Of a stretch of 64,000 nt of DNA, positions 43,715-54,624 are shown piece by piece. Location of the stretch: positions 1 through 64,000 of the forward strand of contig NZ_FNOK01000046.1 in NCBI RefSeq assembly GCF_900106995.1, read 5' to 3'. Each line of letters opens with the position of its first letter. Positions within the stretch are counted from its first letter, which is position 1. The position numbers were made by a program, and so were the translations under genes. A model generated the notes under the pieces. That model saw only the letters and a list, made by a program, of their open reading frames with translations, was not told where the DNA came from and made no database searches. This DNA comes from Saccharopolyspora shandongensis. GTDB lineage: Bacteria; Actinomycetota; Actinomycetes; Mycobacteriales; Pseudonocardiaceae.

Positions 43715-44755
43715 GTGGACGTGCAGTTGGGCATCCTGAGTCTGGGCAGCACGCAGCCGGACCCGCTGACCGGTGAAACCCGTTCGGCCACCGAGCACTT
43801 CGACGACGTCGTGCGGCTGGCCGAGTTCGCCGAACAACTGGGCCTGGACTACTTCGGCTTCGGCGAACACCACGCGGGCCGGACGGTCGCCACGGCGCCG
43901 CCCGTGGTGCTCGCCGCGATCGCGGCGAGCACCAGCCGGATCCGGCTGATCACCACGGTCACGCTGCTGAGCACCCTCGACCCGCTGCGGGTGGCCGAGG
44001 ACTACGCCACCCTCGACCACCTGTCGCACGGCCGGCTCGAACTGATCGTGGGCAAGGGCAATTCCGCCGACCCCTACACCATGTTCGGCTACGACCGCGA
44101 GCACCAGTGGGAGCTGCAGGCCGAGCACTACGAGCTGCTGCACCGGCTTTGGCGCGAGGAAGAAGTCACGTTCAGCGGCCGGTTCCGCGGCCGGCTGGAG
44201 GGCGTCACCAGCCTGCCGCGGCCGCTGCAGACCCCGCCGCCGGTCTGGCACGGCGTCGCCACCAGCCAGGCCTCGCCGGACCTCGCCGCCCGCTTCGGCG
44301 ACCCGATCTTCGTCGCCAACGCGATCCAGCCGATGGAGAACTACGGGAAGCTCGTTGACCACTACCGGGAGCGCTGGGCCGCCTACGGCCGCGACCCGGC
44401 GCAGGCCGGGGTGGGCTCCGGCAGGCTGCTGTTCGTCGGCAAGACCTCCCAGCAGGCGAGGGAAGAGCTGCGTCCGTACTACGAGGCCCAGTGGACCGAC
44501 CGCGATCCCACGCGGGACCGCGGCGGGGTCGGCGACGAGCCGACCGGGCAGACCCTGGAGAGCAACATCGCCGCCGGCGGGCTGTTCGCGGGCAGCCCGC
44601 AGGAGATCGTGGACAAGGTCGGCACCTACCGGGAGCGGTTCGGGCACGACCTGATGATCTTCGGCCCGCAGATCGGCGGCATGCCCTACGGGCCCGTCGC
44701 CGACTCCCTCGACCTGTTCGCCACGGAGGTCGCGCCGCACCTGCGATCCCTCTGA
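43715..44755 (+). CDS. LLM-class flavin-dependent oxidoreductase
   Basis: A 346-residue luciferase-like monooxygenase. FFGEHHA-type segment (FGFGEHHAGRTV), the VTLLSTLDPLRVAEDYATLDHLSHGRLELIVGKGN block and the C-terminal GSPQEIVDKV fit the family. GTG at 43715 and GTG at 43721 are both possible; GGAGG at 43707 suits the second. It is followed by an MFS exporter gene 100 bases on. The substrate is unknown. Confidence 0.92.
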   Translation: MDVQLGILSLGSTQPDPLTGETRSATEHFDDVVRLAEFAEQLGLDYFGFGEHHAGRTVATAPPVVLAAIAASTSRIRLITTVTLLSTLDPLRVAEDYATLDHLSHGRLELIVGKGNSADPYTMFGYDREHQWELQAEHYELLHRLWREEEVTFSGRFRGRLEGVTSLPRPLQTPPPVWHGVATSQASPDLAARFGDPIFVANAIQPMENYGKLVDHYRERWAAYGRDPAQAGVGSGRLLFVGKTSQQAREELRPYYEAQWTDRDPTRDRGGVGDEPTGQTLESNIAAGGLFAGSPQEIVDKVGTYRERFGHDLMIFGPQIGGMPYGPVADSLDLFATEVAPHLRSL

Positions 44756-44855
44756 TCCGCGGCCTCGGGCAAAACGGACGTATGCGGGCCCGCCGCTCGA
44801 CTCCGCACCCGCGCTGTGATCGACTGCCGGGAGATCTCGTGCGGCGAAGGGCGGT

Positions 44856-45983
44856 GTGGTGAACGCGCGCGTCGCCCTCTACATCGGCGGACTGCTCGGG
44901 CCGTTCGGGGGCGGCGTCGTCTCCGCCATGCTGCCGGAGCTCAGCAGCGGATTCGGCGTGTCGCAGGGCATCGCGGCCACGTCGCTGACGGTGTACCTGC
45001 TGCCGTTCGCGATCGTCATGCTGGTCTCCGGCAGCCTCGGCGAGCGGTGGGGCATGAGCCGCAGCATCCGCGTCGCCTACGCCGGGTACGCGGTCGTGGC
45101 GTTGCTGGCCGCCGTCGCCCCGTGGTTCTGGCTCTTCCAGGCCAGCCGCGCCTTGCAGGGCATCGCGAACGCGTTCACCACGCCGCTGCTGCTGGCCAAG
45201 CTCGCCGCCGTCACGCCGAAGGAGCGGCTCGGGCGGGCGCTGGGCACCTACGGCGCGATGCAGGCGATCGGGCAGACGTCCGCGCCGCTGGTCGGCGGGC
45301 TCGCGGCGGAAGGCGCCTGGCAGTGGGCTTTCGTCGGCCTCGCGGCGGTCGCCGCGGCGCTGGCGATCAGCCCGCTGCCGCCGGATTCGCGAGACGGCGC
45401 GGCGCAGCGGCCCGCCTCGTTGCGGGACGCCTGGCGGAAATCCGTGCTGCTGACCGGCGGCGTCGCCTTCGTTTCCTGGGCCTGCCTGGCGGGTCTGCCG
45501 TTCCTGGTCTCGTTCCGGCTGGACGACGCTTTCGCGCTGAGCCCGAGCGCGCGCGGCCTGGTGCTCACCGCCTACGGCGTGGCGGGCGCGGTCGGCGCCC
45601 GGTTGACCGGCGGGGCGGTGGACCGGTTCGGCCAGCGCGCCATCGTGTGCGTCGGGTTGCTGTTCGCGGCCCTGGCGGTCGGCGCCGTCGGCCTGGTCTC
45701 CTGGCTGCCCGCGGTCGCGGTTGCCTGGGCGGTCAGCGGCGTCTGCGGGCAGCTGATCCTGGTCGGCATCCACGCCACGGTGCTCACCGGCGGGGCCAGC
45801 GGGCGAGGAGGGATCATCTCCGTGGTCACCGCGCTGAGGTTCCTCGGGATGTCGGCCTCCCCGGCGGCGTTCACCGGCCTCTACCGGTATGACGCGGCGC
45901 TGGGCTTCCTGCTCCCGGCCGCGCTGCTGGTGCTGACAATTCCCGTTGTTGCCGTTTGGTGGCCGCGCAAAGCGCCCGGTTGA
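44856..45983 (+). CDS. MFS transporter
   Basis: A 375-residue major facilitator protein with about 12 helices, slightly short for the family. SGSLGERWGMSRSIRV is the loop 2-3 motif A. The SRALQGIANAFTTPLLLAKLAAVTPKERLGRALGTYGA segment resembles proton-driven drug efflux carriers. GTG starts are at 44856 and 44859 with AAGG upstream. It may act with the LLM protein; there is no direct sequence proof. Confidence 0.9.
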   Translation: MVNARVALYIGGLLGPFGGGVVSAMLPELSSGFGVSQGIAATSLTVYLLPFAIVMLVSGSLGERWGMSRSIRVAYAGYAVVALLAAVAPWFWLFQASRALQGIANAFTTPLLLAKLAAVTPKERLGRALGTYGAMQAIGQTSAPLVGGLAAEGAWQWAFVGLAAVAAALAISPLPPDSRDGAAQRPASLRDAWRKSVLLTGGVAFVSWACLAGLPFLVSFRLDDAFALSPSARGLVLTAYGVAGAVGARLTGGAVDRFGQRAIVCVGLLFAALAVGAVGLVSWLPAVAVAWAVSGVCGQLILVGIHATVLTGGASGRGGIISVVTALRFLGMSASPAAFTGLYRYDAALGFLLPAALLVLTIPVVAVWWPRKAPG

Positions 45984-46213
45984 TCGATACCGGCGTCGGC
46001 ATTTTCCCAGTTTGCGCCGGATCCGCGCCGAGCCCGGACACCGTGCGTTACCGAATCCGATCACCGTCCGATACCGGACCGCGCCAATTGGTTCACCCAA
46101 TGGTGATCGTTCGTGTGGCAGGCTTCGTCCTGCTTGAACGACAGTCCTGCCGGTCGGGCACGGGCGCGGATGTTGTGCGGCGCGGCCGGCGAAGAGGCGA
46201 GAGGACAACGCCC

Positions 46214-47008
46214 GTGAAGATCGCCCGTTGGAAACCGCTGACCCTGTTATTCAGCGCCGCGTTGGTGGTCGTGCCCACGACCGCCACGCTGGCGGCCCCC
46301 GATGCGACGGCGGATTCCGTCGTCGAGGACTACTACCAGGACGCGATCGGCAAGACCGGTCCCGAACTCAAGACCGCCCTGCACGGGATCATCAGCAGCG
46401 GCACCACGACCCTGACCTACAACGAGGTCTGGGACGCGCTGAAGGTCACCGATGAGGATCCGAACAACAACGCCAACGTGATCCTGCTCTACACCGGCCG
46501 TTCGCAGGGCAAGGACACCAACGGCGGCGACGCCGACGACTGGAACCGGGAGCACGTCTGGGCGAAGTCCCACGGCGACTTCGGCACCTCGCCCGGTCCC
46601 GGCACCGACGTGCACCACCTGCGCCCGACCGACGTCACCGTGAACTCGGATCGCGGCAACAAGGACTTCGACATGGGCGGCACCGAGTCCGAGGAAGCGC
46701 CCGGCAACTTCACCGACGGCGACTCCTGGGAGCCGCGCGACGAGGTGAAGGGCGACGTCGCCCGGATGATCTTCTACATGGCGGTGCGCTGGGACGGCGG
46801 CGACGGCTTCGCCGACCTCGAGGTCAACGACAACGTCGACAACGGCAGCAACCCGTTCATCGGCCGCGTTTCGGTGCTGAAGCAGTGGAACGAGCAGGAC
46901 CCGCCGGACGCCGGCGAGCAGCGCCGCAACCAGGTGATCTTCGACCAGTTCCAGCACAACCGGAACCCGTTCATCGACCACCCCGAGTGGGTCGCCGAGA
47001 TCTGGTGA
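46214..47008 (+). CDS. Secreted endonuclease I family nuclease
   Basis: A 264-residue secreted nuclease of the EndA/NucM (endonuclease I) family. A signal peptide (about residues 1-27, ending AAPDA) leads into the nuclease domain; NREHVWAKSHGDFG and DVHHLRPTDVTVNSDRGN form the beta-beta-alpha metal site with catalytic His. GTG at 46214 is preceded by GAGAGGAC. The upstream 230 bases hold no gene. It probably degrades DNA outside the cell for nutrients. Confidence 0.93.
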   Translation: MKIARWKPLTLLFSAALVVVPTTATLAAPDATADSVVEDYYQDAIGKTGPELKTALHGIISSGTTTLTYNEVWDALKVTDEDPNNNANVILLYTGRSQGKDTNGGDADDWNREHVWAKSHGDFGTSPGPGTDVHHLRPTDVTVNSDRGNKDFDMGGTESEEAPGNFTDGDSWEPRDEVKGDVARMIFYMAVRWDGGDGFADLEVNDNVDNGSNPFIGRVSVLKQWNEQDPPDAGEQRRNQVIFDQFQHNRNPFIDHPEWVAEIW

Positions 47009-47020
47009 CGATTCCCAGCC

Positions 47021-47062
47021 GAGGGGCGCCCCCGCCGGTCCGACCCGGCGGAGGCGTCCCTC
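47021..47062. terminator. Hairpin terminator between convergent genes
   Basis: An 18-base arm from 47021 (GAGGGGCGCCCCCGCCGG) pairs with 47045-47062 with two non-Watson-Crick positions and a six-base loop. It follows the nuclease stop by 12 bases and overlaps the stop codon of the convergent hydrolase, so it probably ends both transcripts. Confidence 0.8.
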
Positions 47063-47918
47063 ACGCCGTTTCCGCGGCCGACAGGAAGTCTGCGAGGATT
47101 TCGTTCAGGCGGGCGGCATTCCCGGTCGGGATCGCATGATGGCCGACGCCGGGCAGCAGCGCCGTGCGGACGCCGGGCACCACGCGCTCGGCCTGCGCGA
47201 GCAGGCGGCGCGGGTCGTGGGCCTTGCTGTGCTCCGCCGCCAGCACGAGGGTCGGGACGGTCAGGCGCGACGGGTCGGGATTGGGCCTGGTGACCGGCTT
47301 CGCGGCCCGGAACTCCGCGCCGCGGGCCTGCAGTTCGAGGCAGGCCGGGTCGATGCCGGCGCCGCCGGTCTCCCAGCGCAGGAAGTCGCGCGTTCGGCGC
47401 GGTGCGGGCCGCAGCAGCATCGGCAGGGCGCGCAGCAGGTAGCGCGGATTCCAGCGGGTGAAGCACGCCGTGGGGTCCAGCAGCGCGAGACTGCGCACCC
47501 GGGGCGAATGGAGGGCGTAGTGCAGGGCGATCCACGCTCCGTAGGAATGCCCGCACACATCCGCCGCCTCGACGCCGAGGTGGTCGAGCACCTCGTCCAG
47601 CCAAGCCATCTGGTCGGCGACGCCGGAGACCGCCTTGCCATCGGCGACGCTGCGCCCCGCCTCGCCGATGAGATCGATGGCGTAGACCCGGTGCCGCTCG
47701 CCGAGGTCGCGGGCATTGGCGAACCACACCGTCGAGGTGGCTCCGCCGCCGGGCAGGAGCACCAACGGCGGGCCGTCCGGCGCACCGCAGGTGTGCACGC
47801 GGGTGCTGCCGTAGGCCGTCGGGACTTCGAGCGCGTCGACCGGGGCAGGCCACTTCGCCAGCACCGCGTCGTAGGCGGCGAAGAAGTCGTCGGCGCCGCG
47901 GGAGGTCCGGAAGTCCAT
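47061..47918 (-). CDS. Alpha/beta hydrolase
   Basis: A 285-residue alpha/beta hydrolase with nucleophile Ser125 in CGHSYGAW, oxyanion segment LLPGGGAT, and a catalytic His near VGHHAIP. The cap region (about 140-200) is Arg-rich. There is no signal peptide. It resembles esterase or haloperoxidase-type enzymes, but the substrate is not known. It lies alone between a nuclease and a regulator gene. Confidence 0.92.
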   Translation of the reverse strand: MDFRTSRGADDFFAAYDAVLAKWPAPVDALEVPTAYGSTRVHTCGAPDGPPLVLLPGGGATSTVWFANARDLGERHRVYAIDLIGEAGRSVADGKAVSGVADQMAWLDEVLDHLGVEAADVCGHSYGAWIALHYALHSPRVRSLALLDPTACFTRWNPRYLLRALPMLLRPAPRRTRDFLRWETGGAGIDPACLELQARGAEFRAAKPVTRPNPDPSRLTVPTLVLAAEHSKAHDPRRLLAQAERVVPGVRTALLPGVGHHAIPTGNAARLNEILADFLSAAETA

Positions 47919-47968
47919 CGTGCACCTCGTTCGTCGAATTGCCCGGCGATCGAGAGACTAGCCCTGCC

Positions 47969-48511
47969 TCAGTCCCGATCGGCGCGCAGCGCGGCCAGGA
48001 TCTCGTCACACCAGGCCAGCATCGACTCCTCGGTGCGGATGCCGCCGCGCAGCACCAGGTACTGGTGCAGCTGCTGCCCGGAAAGGCCTTGCGGCGCGGG
48101 GAAATCCCGCTCCTCGATCGCGCGGTAAACGGCCAGCCGCTCGTCGTGCCCCTGGCGGTGCCGGGCGACCTCATCGGCGACCCGCTCGGTGTCGCCGAAG
48201 GACGCGCCGCGGATCTTCACCGACAGCTCGTTGCGGACGGGCGGCGGGTCCACCGGTTCGGCGAGCCAGCGCGCCAGCTCGGCGGCGCCGGACTCGCTGA
48301 CCCGGTAGACCTTCTTGTCCGGGCGCTTGTCCTGCGCGACCTCGTCGCAGGACACCCAGTCCAGCTCGACCATCCGCTTCAGGCTCCGGTAGATCTGCTG
48401 GTGGCTGGCCGACCAGAAGTAACCGATGGACTTGTCGAACCGGCGCGCCAGCTCGTACCCGGATCCCGCGCGTTCCTGCAGGGAGACCAGGATGGCGTAC
48501 TCCAACGACAT
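47969..48511 (-). CDS. PadR-family transcriptional regulator
   Basis: A 180-residue PadR regulator: an N-terminal winged helix (SLEYAILVSLQERAGSGYELARRFDKSIGYFWSASHQQIYRSLKRM) and a C-terminal helical Vir_act_alpha_C dimer domain. The gene begins four bases after the nitronate monooxygenase gene, so they are co-transcribed. It is a good candidate to bind the palindrome at 49580-49599 upstream of that gene. Confidence 0.94.
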   Translation of the reverse strand: MSLEYAILVSLQERAGSGYELARRFDKSIGYFWSASHQQIYRSLKRMVELDWVSCDEVAQDKRPDKKVYRVSESGAAELARWLAEPVDPPPVRNELSVKIRGASFGDTERVADEVARHRQGHDERLAVYRAIEERDFPAPQGLSGQQLHQYLVLRGGIRTEESMLAWCDEILAALRADRD

Positions 48512-48515
48512 CGGT

Positions 48516-50423
<1,908 letters not shown>

Positions 50424-51992
50424 TCAGCGCTCGCCGTGCTCGCGGCGCAGCTGGGTCTTGAGGACCTTGCCGCTGGGGTTCCGCGGCAGTTCCGCGACGA
50501 CCGCCAGCCGGCGCGGGCGCTTGTAGCCGGCGAGCCGCTGCTTGCACCAGTCCTCGATTTCGGCGAACGTCGGCGGATCGGCCGGGTCGCGCGGCGCGAC
50601 GACCGCCAGCGGCGTCTCGCCCCACCGCTCGTCCGGCACCCCGATCAGCGCGGTCTCGGCGACCTTGGGGTGCGCGGCGAGCACGTCCTCGACCTCGGCG
50701 CAGTAGATGTTCTCGCCGCCGGAGATGATCATGTCCTTCTTCCGGTCGACCACGTAGAGGTAGCCCTCGTCGTCCTGGCGCACCAGGTCGCCGGAGTGGA
50801 ACCAGCCGCCGTGGAACGCCTCGGCGGTCTCCGCCGGTTTGCCCCAGTACTCCCGCATCACGGTGGGGCCGCGGTAGACGATCTCGCCGACCTCGCCGCG
50901 CGGCACGTCGTTCATGTCGTCGTCGACCACCCGGGCCTCGACGTTGAGCATCGGGGTGCCGACGGAGCCGATCTTGCGCAGGGCGTCCTCGCCGCGCAGC
51001 ATCGTGGTCACCGGGCTGCACTCGGTCTGCCCGAACGAGGTGGTGATCTCGGCCTGCGGGAACGTGTCGAACATCTTGCGCAGCAACGTCGTCGACGCGG
51101 GCGCGGCGCCCCAGCTGATCCGTTGCAGCGCCGAGAGGTCGTGGTCGCCGATGTCCGGCAGGTCGCAGATCGCCTGCCACTGCGCGGGCACGAAGAAGCA
51201 CGACGTGATCCGCTCCCGCACCAGCATCCGCACCGTCTCGGCCGGGTCGAACCGGTCCGACGCGCTGATCACGATCCGCCCGCCGATCAGCAGGTACGGC
51301 AGCATCCCGGACACCCCGGCGATGTGGAACAGCGGCACGCCCACCAGCCAGACGCGGTTGTCCGGGGTGACGCCGTTGTGCACCAGCGAGCTGAAGCTGT
51401 GCATCAGCAGGTTGTGGTGGGTGAGCACGGCGCCCTTGGGGCGGCCGGTGGTCCCGGAGGTGTACATGATGAACGCCGGCGACTGCTCGTCCACGACGGT
51501 CTCGGTGTACTCGTCGGACGCCGCCGCGAGCGCCGCGTCGTAGTCCTCGGTGCCCTCGCCGGCGGCGCCGCCGATGACCAGGCAGACGCGCACGCCGGAC
51601 GCCTTCTCCCTGGCCCCGGCCATGGTTTCGGCCAGGAACGAGTCCACGATCACCGCGCAGGCGCCGCTGTCGTCCAGCGCGTAGGCGATCTCGTCGGCGA
51701 CCAGCCGGAAGTTGATCGGCACGCAGATCGCGCCGAGCCGCGCGCAGGCGAAGTAGGACTCGACGATCTCCAGCCCGTTGAGCCCGGCCACCGCGACCCG
51801 GTCACCGGCTCCGACGCCGCGGTCCCGCAGCGCGTTCGCCAGCCGGGTGACCCGTTCGTCGAAGTCCCGGTAGCTGCGGCTGACGTCCTGGAAGCGCAGT
51901 GCGATCTCGTCGGGGATCTTGCGGGCGTGCCGGGCCAGCTGATCGCTGGCGGTCATGCCTCGGCCGGTCACGGATTGCGCAGCAGCGGACAT
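50424..51992 (-). CDS. Acyl-CoA synthetase (ANL superfamily)
   Basis: A 522-residue AMP-forming CoA ligase. Motifs: YTSGTTGRPKGAVLTHHN (P-loop, about residue 183), TTSFGQTECSP, the GDLVRQDDEGYLYVVDRKKD hinge and PSGKVLK with the catalytic Lys near 505. It activates a carboxylic acid. It is divergent from a pair of acyl-CoA dehydrogenases, with a KstR-like box between them, so a steroid side-chain or branched fatty acid is a plausible substrate; acyl specificity cannot be read. Confidence 0.93.
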   Translation of the reverse strand: MSAAAQSVTGRGMTASDQLARHARKIPDEIALRFQDVSRSYRDFDERVTRLANALRDRGVGAGDRVAVAGLNGLEIVESYFACARLGAICVPINFRLVADEIAYALDDSGACAVIVDSFLAETMAGAREKASGVRVCLVIGGAAGEGTEDYDAALAAASDEYTETVVDEQSPAFIMYTSGTTGRPKGAVLTHHNLLMHSFSSLVHNGVTPDNRVWLVGVPLFHIAGVSGMLPYLLIGGRIVISASDRFDPAETVRMLVRERITSCFFVPAQWQAICDLPDIGDHDLSALQRISWGAAPASTTLLRKMFDTFPQAEITTSFGQTECSPVTTMLRGEDALRKIGSVGTPMLNVEARVVDDDMNDVPRGEVGEIVYRGPTVMREYWGKPAETAEAFHGGWFHSGDLVRQDDEGYLYVVDRKKDMIISGGENIYCAEVEDVLAAHPKVAETALIGVPDERWGETPLAVVAPRDPADPPTFAEIEDWCKQRLAGYKRPRRLAVVAELPRNPSGKVLKTQLRREHGER

Positions 51993-52121
51993 CGTTACCT
52001 CGCCGGTGAGGGTGACGTGACGGGCCTCATATTGCGTCGCCGGACGGTGGTGGTCAACCCGGGGCGGACGGCCGGGGCCGCGGAAAAGTCCGGCGCGCAG
52101 CGCAGGTCACCCGGCCATGAG

Positions 52122-52134
52122 GTCCACTATGGAC
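52122..52134. repeat. GTCCACTATGGAC, copy of the recurrent palindrome
   Basis: A 13-base palindrome with a three-base centre in the divergent acyl-CoA ligase/dehydrogenase control region. It resembles other GTCCANNNTGGAC sites of the window (43433, 42548). Its nearness to the KstR-like box may be chance. Confidence 0.45.
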
Positions 52135-52141
52135 TCAGAAA

Positions 52142-52155
52142 TAGAACATGTTCAG
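52142..52155. promoter_or_regulatory. KstR-like operator in the acyl-CoA control region
   Basis: TAGAACATGTTCAG matches the KstR consensus TNNAACNNGTTNNA at seven of eight fixed bases, with a perfect GAACATGTTC core. KstR is a TetR repressor of steroid and related acyl-CoA catabolism in actinobacteria. The box lies 87 bases before the first ACAD start and 150 bases before the ligase start. A TACAGT -10-like box (52172-52177) for the plus-strand genes lies just downstream, so a bound repressor could block the -35 region. Confidence 0.55.
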
Positions 52156-52228
52156 TTCGCTCCGATTCGGTTACAGTCGGCGGTGGCGGATGAGCTGCCA
52201 CCGCACCGCCGGGGTGGAGGGAGAGCAC

Positions 52229-53431
52229 ATGGACGTCGACGAGTTCCGCGCGAGAGCGCGCGAATTCCTGGCCGCCAACGCGCCGGAATCCCTGGGCGAC
52301 CGCGCCCCGGCCGAGGTGCTCCGGGAGGCCAAGCGGTTCCAGGCCGCCGCCTACGACGCGGGCCTGGCGGGCATCACCTGGCCACCCGAGTTCGGCGGCC
52401 AGGGCCGCACCGCCGCCGAGCAGCAGGCGTACGACGCGGAGGCGGCCCACTACGACCTGCCGAGCTCGCCGTTCATGGTCGGGATGGGCATGTGCGGCCC
52501 CACGCTGCTGGACCTCGGCACCCCGGAGCAGAAGGCGCGCTACCTGCCGAAGCTGTTGCGCGGCGACGAGATCTGGTGCCAGCTGTTCTCCGAGCCCGGC
52601 GCGGGTTCCGACGTCGCCAGCCTGCAGACCCGCGCGGTGCGTGAGAGCGGGGGAGGATGGGTGATCAACGGCCAGAAGGTGTGGACCTCGGGCGCGCAAT
52701 GGTCGGACTTCGGCGCGCTGCTGGCCCGCACCGACCCGGACGTGCCGAAGCACCGCGGCATCACCATGTTCATCGTCGACATGCACGCCCCCGGCGTCAC
52801 GGTGCGGCCGCTGCGGGACATGACCGGCCGCGCGCCGTTCAACGAGGTCTACTTCGACGACGTGCGCATCCCGGCCGATTCGGTGATCGGCGAGGTCGGC
52901 GGCGGCTGGCTGGCGGCGGTCACCATGCTCGGCCACGAGCGGGTGTCGATCGGCGGCACGGTGCGGCGCGGCAGCGACCCGCTGTCCTACGACAACCTGG
53001 TGGAGCTCGCCCGCCGCCGCGGTCGCGCCGAGGATCCGGTGGTGCGCGGCCGGTTGGCCGAGATCTACGCCCAGGAGAAGGCGCTCGGGCTGTTCAACAG
53101 CCGGTTGCGGCAGGAGGCGGAGGCGGGATCGCCGCCCGGCGCCCGCGGTTCGGTCTCGAAGCTCGCCGGCGCGCTGCTGCTGTGGCGCGCGGTGGACACC
53201 GCCGGTCTCATCGCCGGGCCGGAGCTCGCGGCCTGGGAGCCGGGCGACGCGGCCGCCGAGGAGATGGCGATCGCGATCAACTCGACGCCCGCGTCGAGCA
53301 TCGCCGGTGGCTCGAACCAGATCCAGCGCAACATCATCGGGGAGCGGATCCTCGGCCTGCCGAAGGAGCCCCAGGTGGACCGCGACGTCCCGTTCCGGGA
53401 GCTGAAGGTCGGCACCCAGCGCCCCGCGTGA
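52229..53431 (+). CDS. Acyl-CoA dehydrogenase, subunit 1 of a pair
   Basis: A 400-residue FAD-dependent acyl-CoA dehydrogenase. LFSEPGAGSDVASLQTRA is the substrate/FAD loop, QKVWTSGAQWSDFGALLARTD follows, and SSIAGGSNQIQRNIIGERILGLP closes the C-terminal domain. ATG at 52229 has GGAGGGAG upstream. It is followed by a second, divergent ACAD gene. Such adjacent FadE pairs form alpha2-beta2 heterotetramers on steroid side-chain CoA esters in mycobacteria. Confidence 0.95.
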   Translation: MDVDEFRARAREFLAANAPESLGDRAPAEVLREAKRFQAAAYDAGLAGITWPPEFGGQGRTAAEQQAYDAEAAHYDLPSSPFMVGMGMCGPTLLDLGTPEQKARYLPKLLRGDEIWCQLFSEPGAGSDVASLQTRAVRESGGGWVINGQKVWTSGAQWSDFGALLARTDPDVPKHRGITMFIVDMHAPGVTVRPLRDMTGRAPFNEVYFDDVRIPADSVIGEVGGGWLAAVTMLGHERVSIGGTVRRGSDPLSYDNLVELARRRGRAEDPVVRGRLAEIYAQEKALGLFNSRLRQEAEAGSPPGARGSVSKLAGALLLWRAVDTAGLIAGPELAAWEPGDAAAEEMAIAINSTPASSIAGGSNQIQRNIIGERILGLPKEPQVDRDVPFRELKVGTQRPA

Positions 53432-53466
53432 CCGAACGACCGCCGAAGACCCCCGAGGAGCGTGCA

Positions 53467-54549
53467 ATGCAGCTGGTGTTGACCCGCGAGCAACGAGAAC
53501 TCCGGTCCGCGGTCCGGAAGTTCCTGGCCGAGCACGCGCCGCCCGCGCGGGTGCGCGAGCTGATCGACGGCGACGGTCATGACGCCGGGCTCTGGCGGCG
53601 GCTGGCCGGCGAACTCGGCGCGACCGGGCTCGTGGTGCCCGAGGAGCACGGCGGATCCGGCGCGGGGCACGTCGAGCGCGCCGTGGTGCTGGAGGAGCTG
53701 GGGCGGGCGCTGGCGCCGGTGCCGTTCCTCGCATCGGCGGTGCTGGCGACGGATGTGCTGCTGGCGCTGGACGATGCGGAAGCACAGGCGGAACTGCTGC
53801 CTCGGCTGGCGGCCGGCGAGCTGATCGGCGCGGTCGCCTGGGACGCGGAGTCGGCGCCGACGGCCACCCGGCGGGACGGCTCGTGGGTGCTGGACGGCCG
53901 CGCGCCGCAAGTCATCTCCGGCGACATCGCGGACTTCGTGCTGGTGTACGCCAGGACCGAGCAGGGCGGTTCGTGGTTCCGGGTCGACGGCGCGGACGGC
54001 GTGGCGAGAACGCCGCTGCGGACGCTGGATCCGACCCGGCGGATCGCGCGGCTGGACTTCGCCGGCACCCCGGCGCGACAGTTGTCCACAGAGGACGCCG
54101 ATGCGGTGCTGGCCGGGGCGCGGGACACCGCGGCGGTCGCGCTCGCCGCCGAGCAGCTCGGCGGGATGGAGCGGGTCCTGGAAATGACGGTGGAGTACAC
54201 CAAGGTCCGGGTGCAGTTCGGTCGCGCCATCGGCTCCTACCAGGCGGTCAAGCACCGCTGCGCGGACATGTACAGCGCCTGGGAGCAGGCTCATGCCGCC
54301 GTGCGCCACGCGGCCTGGACCGCGGACGAGGACCGCGCGCAACTGCCGCTGGCGGCGGCGATGGTGCAGGTGCTGGTGTCGCCCGCGTACTTCCAGGCGG
54401 CGGCCGACACCGTCCAGCTGCACGGTGGCATCGGCTACACCTGGGAGCACGACGCCCACCTGTACTACAAGCGCGCGAAGACCTCGGAGCTGCTCCTCGG
54501 CACCCCGGACCAGATGCGCGCGCGGCTCGCGGACGTCCTCGGGATCTGA
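53467..54549 (+). CDS. Acyl-CoA dehydrogenase, subunit 2 of a pair
   Basis: A 360-residue ACAD of the shorter second-subunit type (MQLVLTREQRELRSAVRKFL; EEHGGSGAGHVERAVVLEELGRAL; YTKVRVQFGRAIGSYQAVKHRCADMY; QLHGGIGYTWEHDAHLYYKRAK). ATG at 53467 with GAGGAG six bases upstream is preferred; a GTG at 53428 overlapping the first subunit gene is an alternative. It probably pairs with the first subunit. The genes are likely one transcript. Confidence 0.94.
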   Translation: MQLVLTREQRELRSAVRKFLAEHAPPARVRELIDGDGHDAGLWRRLAGELGATGLVVPEEHGGSGAGHVERAVVLEELGRALAPVPFLASAVLATDVLLALDDAEAQAELLPRLAAGELIGAVAWDAESAPTATRRDGSWVLDGRAPQVISGDIADFVLVYARTEQGGSWFRVDGADGVARTPLRTLDPTRRIARLDFAGTPARQLSTEDADAVLAGARDTAAVALAAEQLGGMERVLEMTVEYTKVRVQFGRAIGSYQAVKHRCADMYSAWEQAHAAVRHAAWTADEDRAQLPLAAAMVQVLVSPAYFQAAADTVQLHGGIGYTWEHDAHLYYKRAKTSELLLGTPDQMRARLADVLGI

Positions 54550-54624
54550 TCGGGCGGTGCGTGCGCGGCGCCGTTCGTCAAGTAGTTTGACCAAAGGTGC
54601 CCGGCGCGCGGAGATGGGTGGACG

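Noticed and set aside
43180-43791. A 203-codon minus-strand frame between LPMO and LLM genes
   Set aside because: It covers the LPMO promoter with its dre box and part of the LLM gene, and has low-complexity Arg/Pro/Ser content.
54082-54090. TTGTCCACA, a perfect actinobacterial DnaA-box sequence
   Set aside because: A single copy inside a conserved ACAD coding sequence, with no cluster of boxes or AT-rich element; not evidence for an origin.
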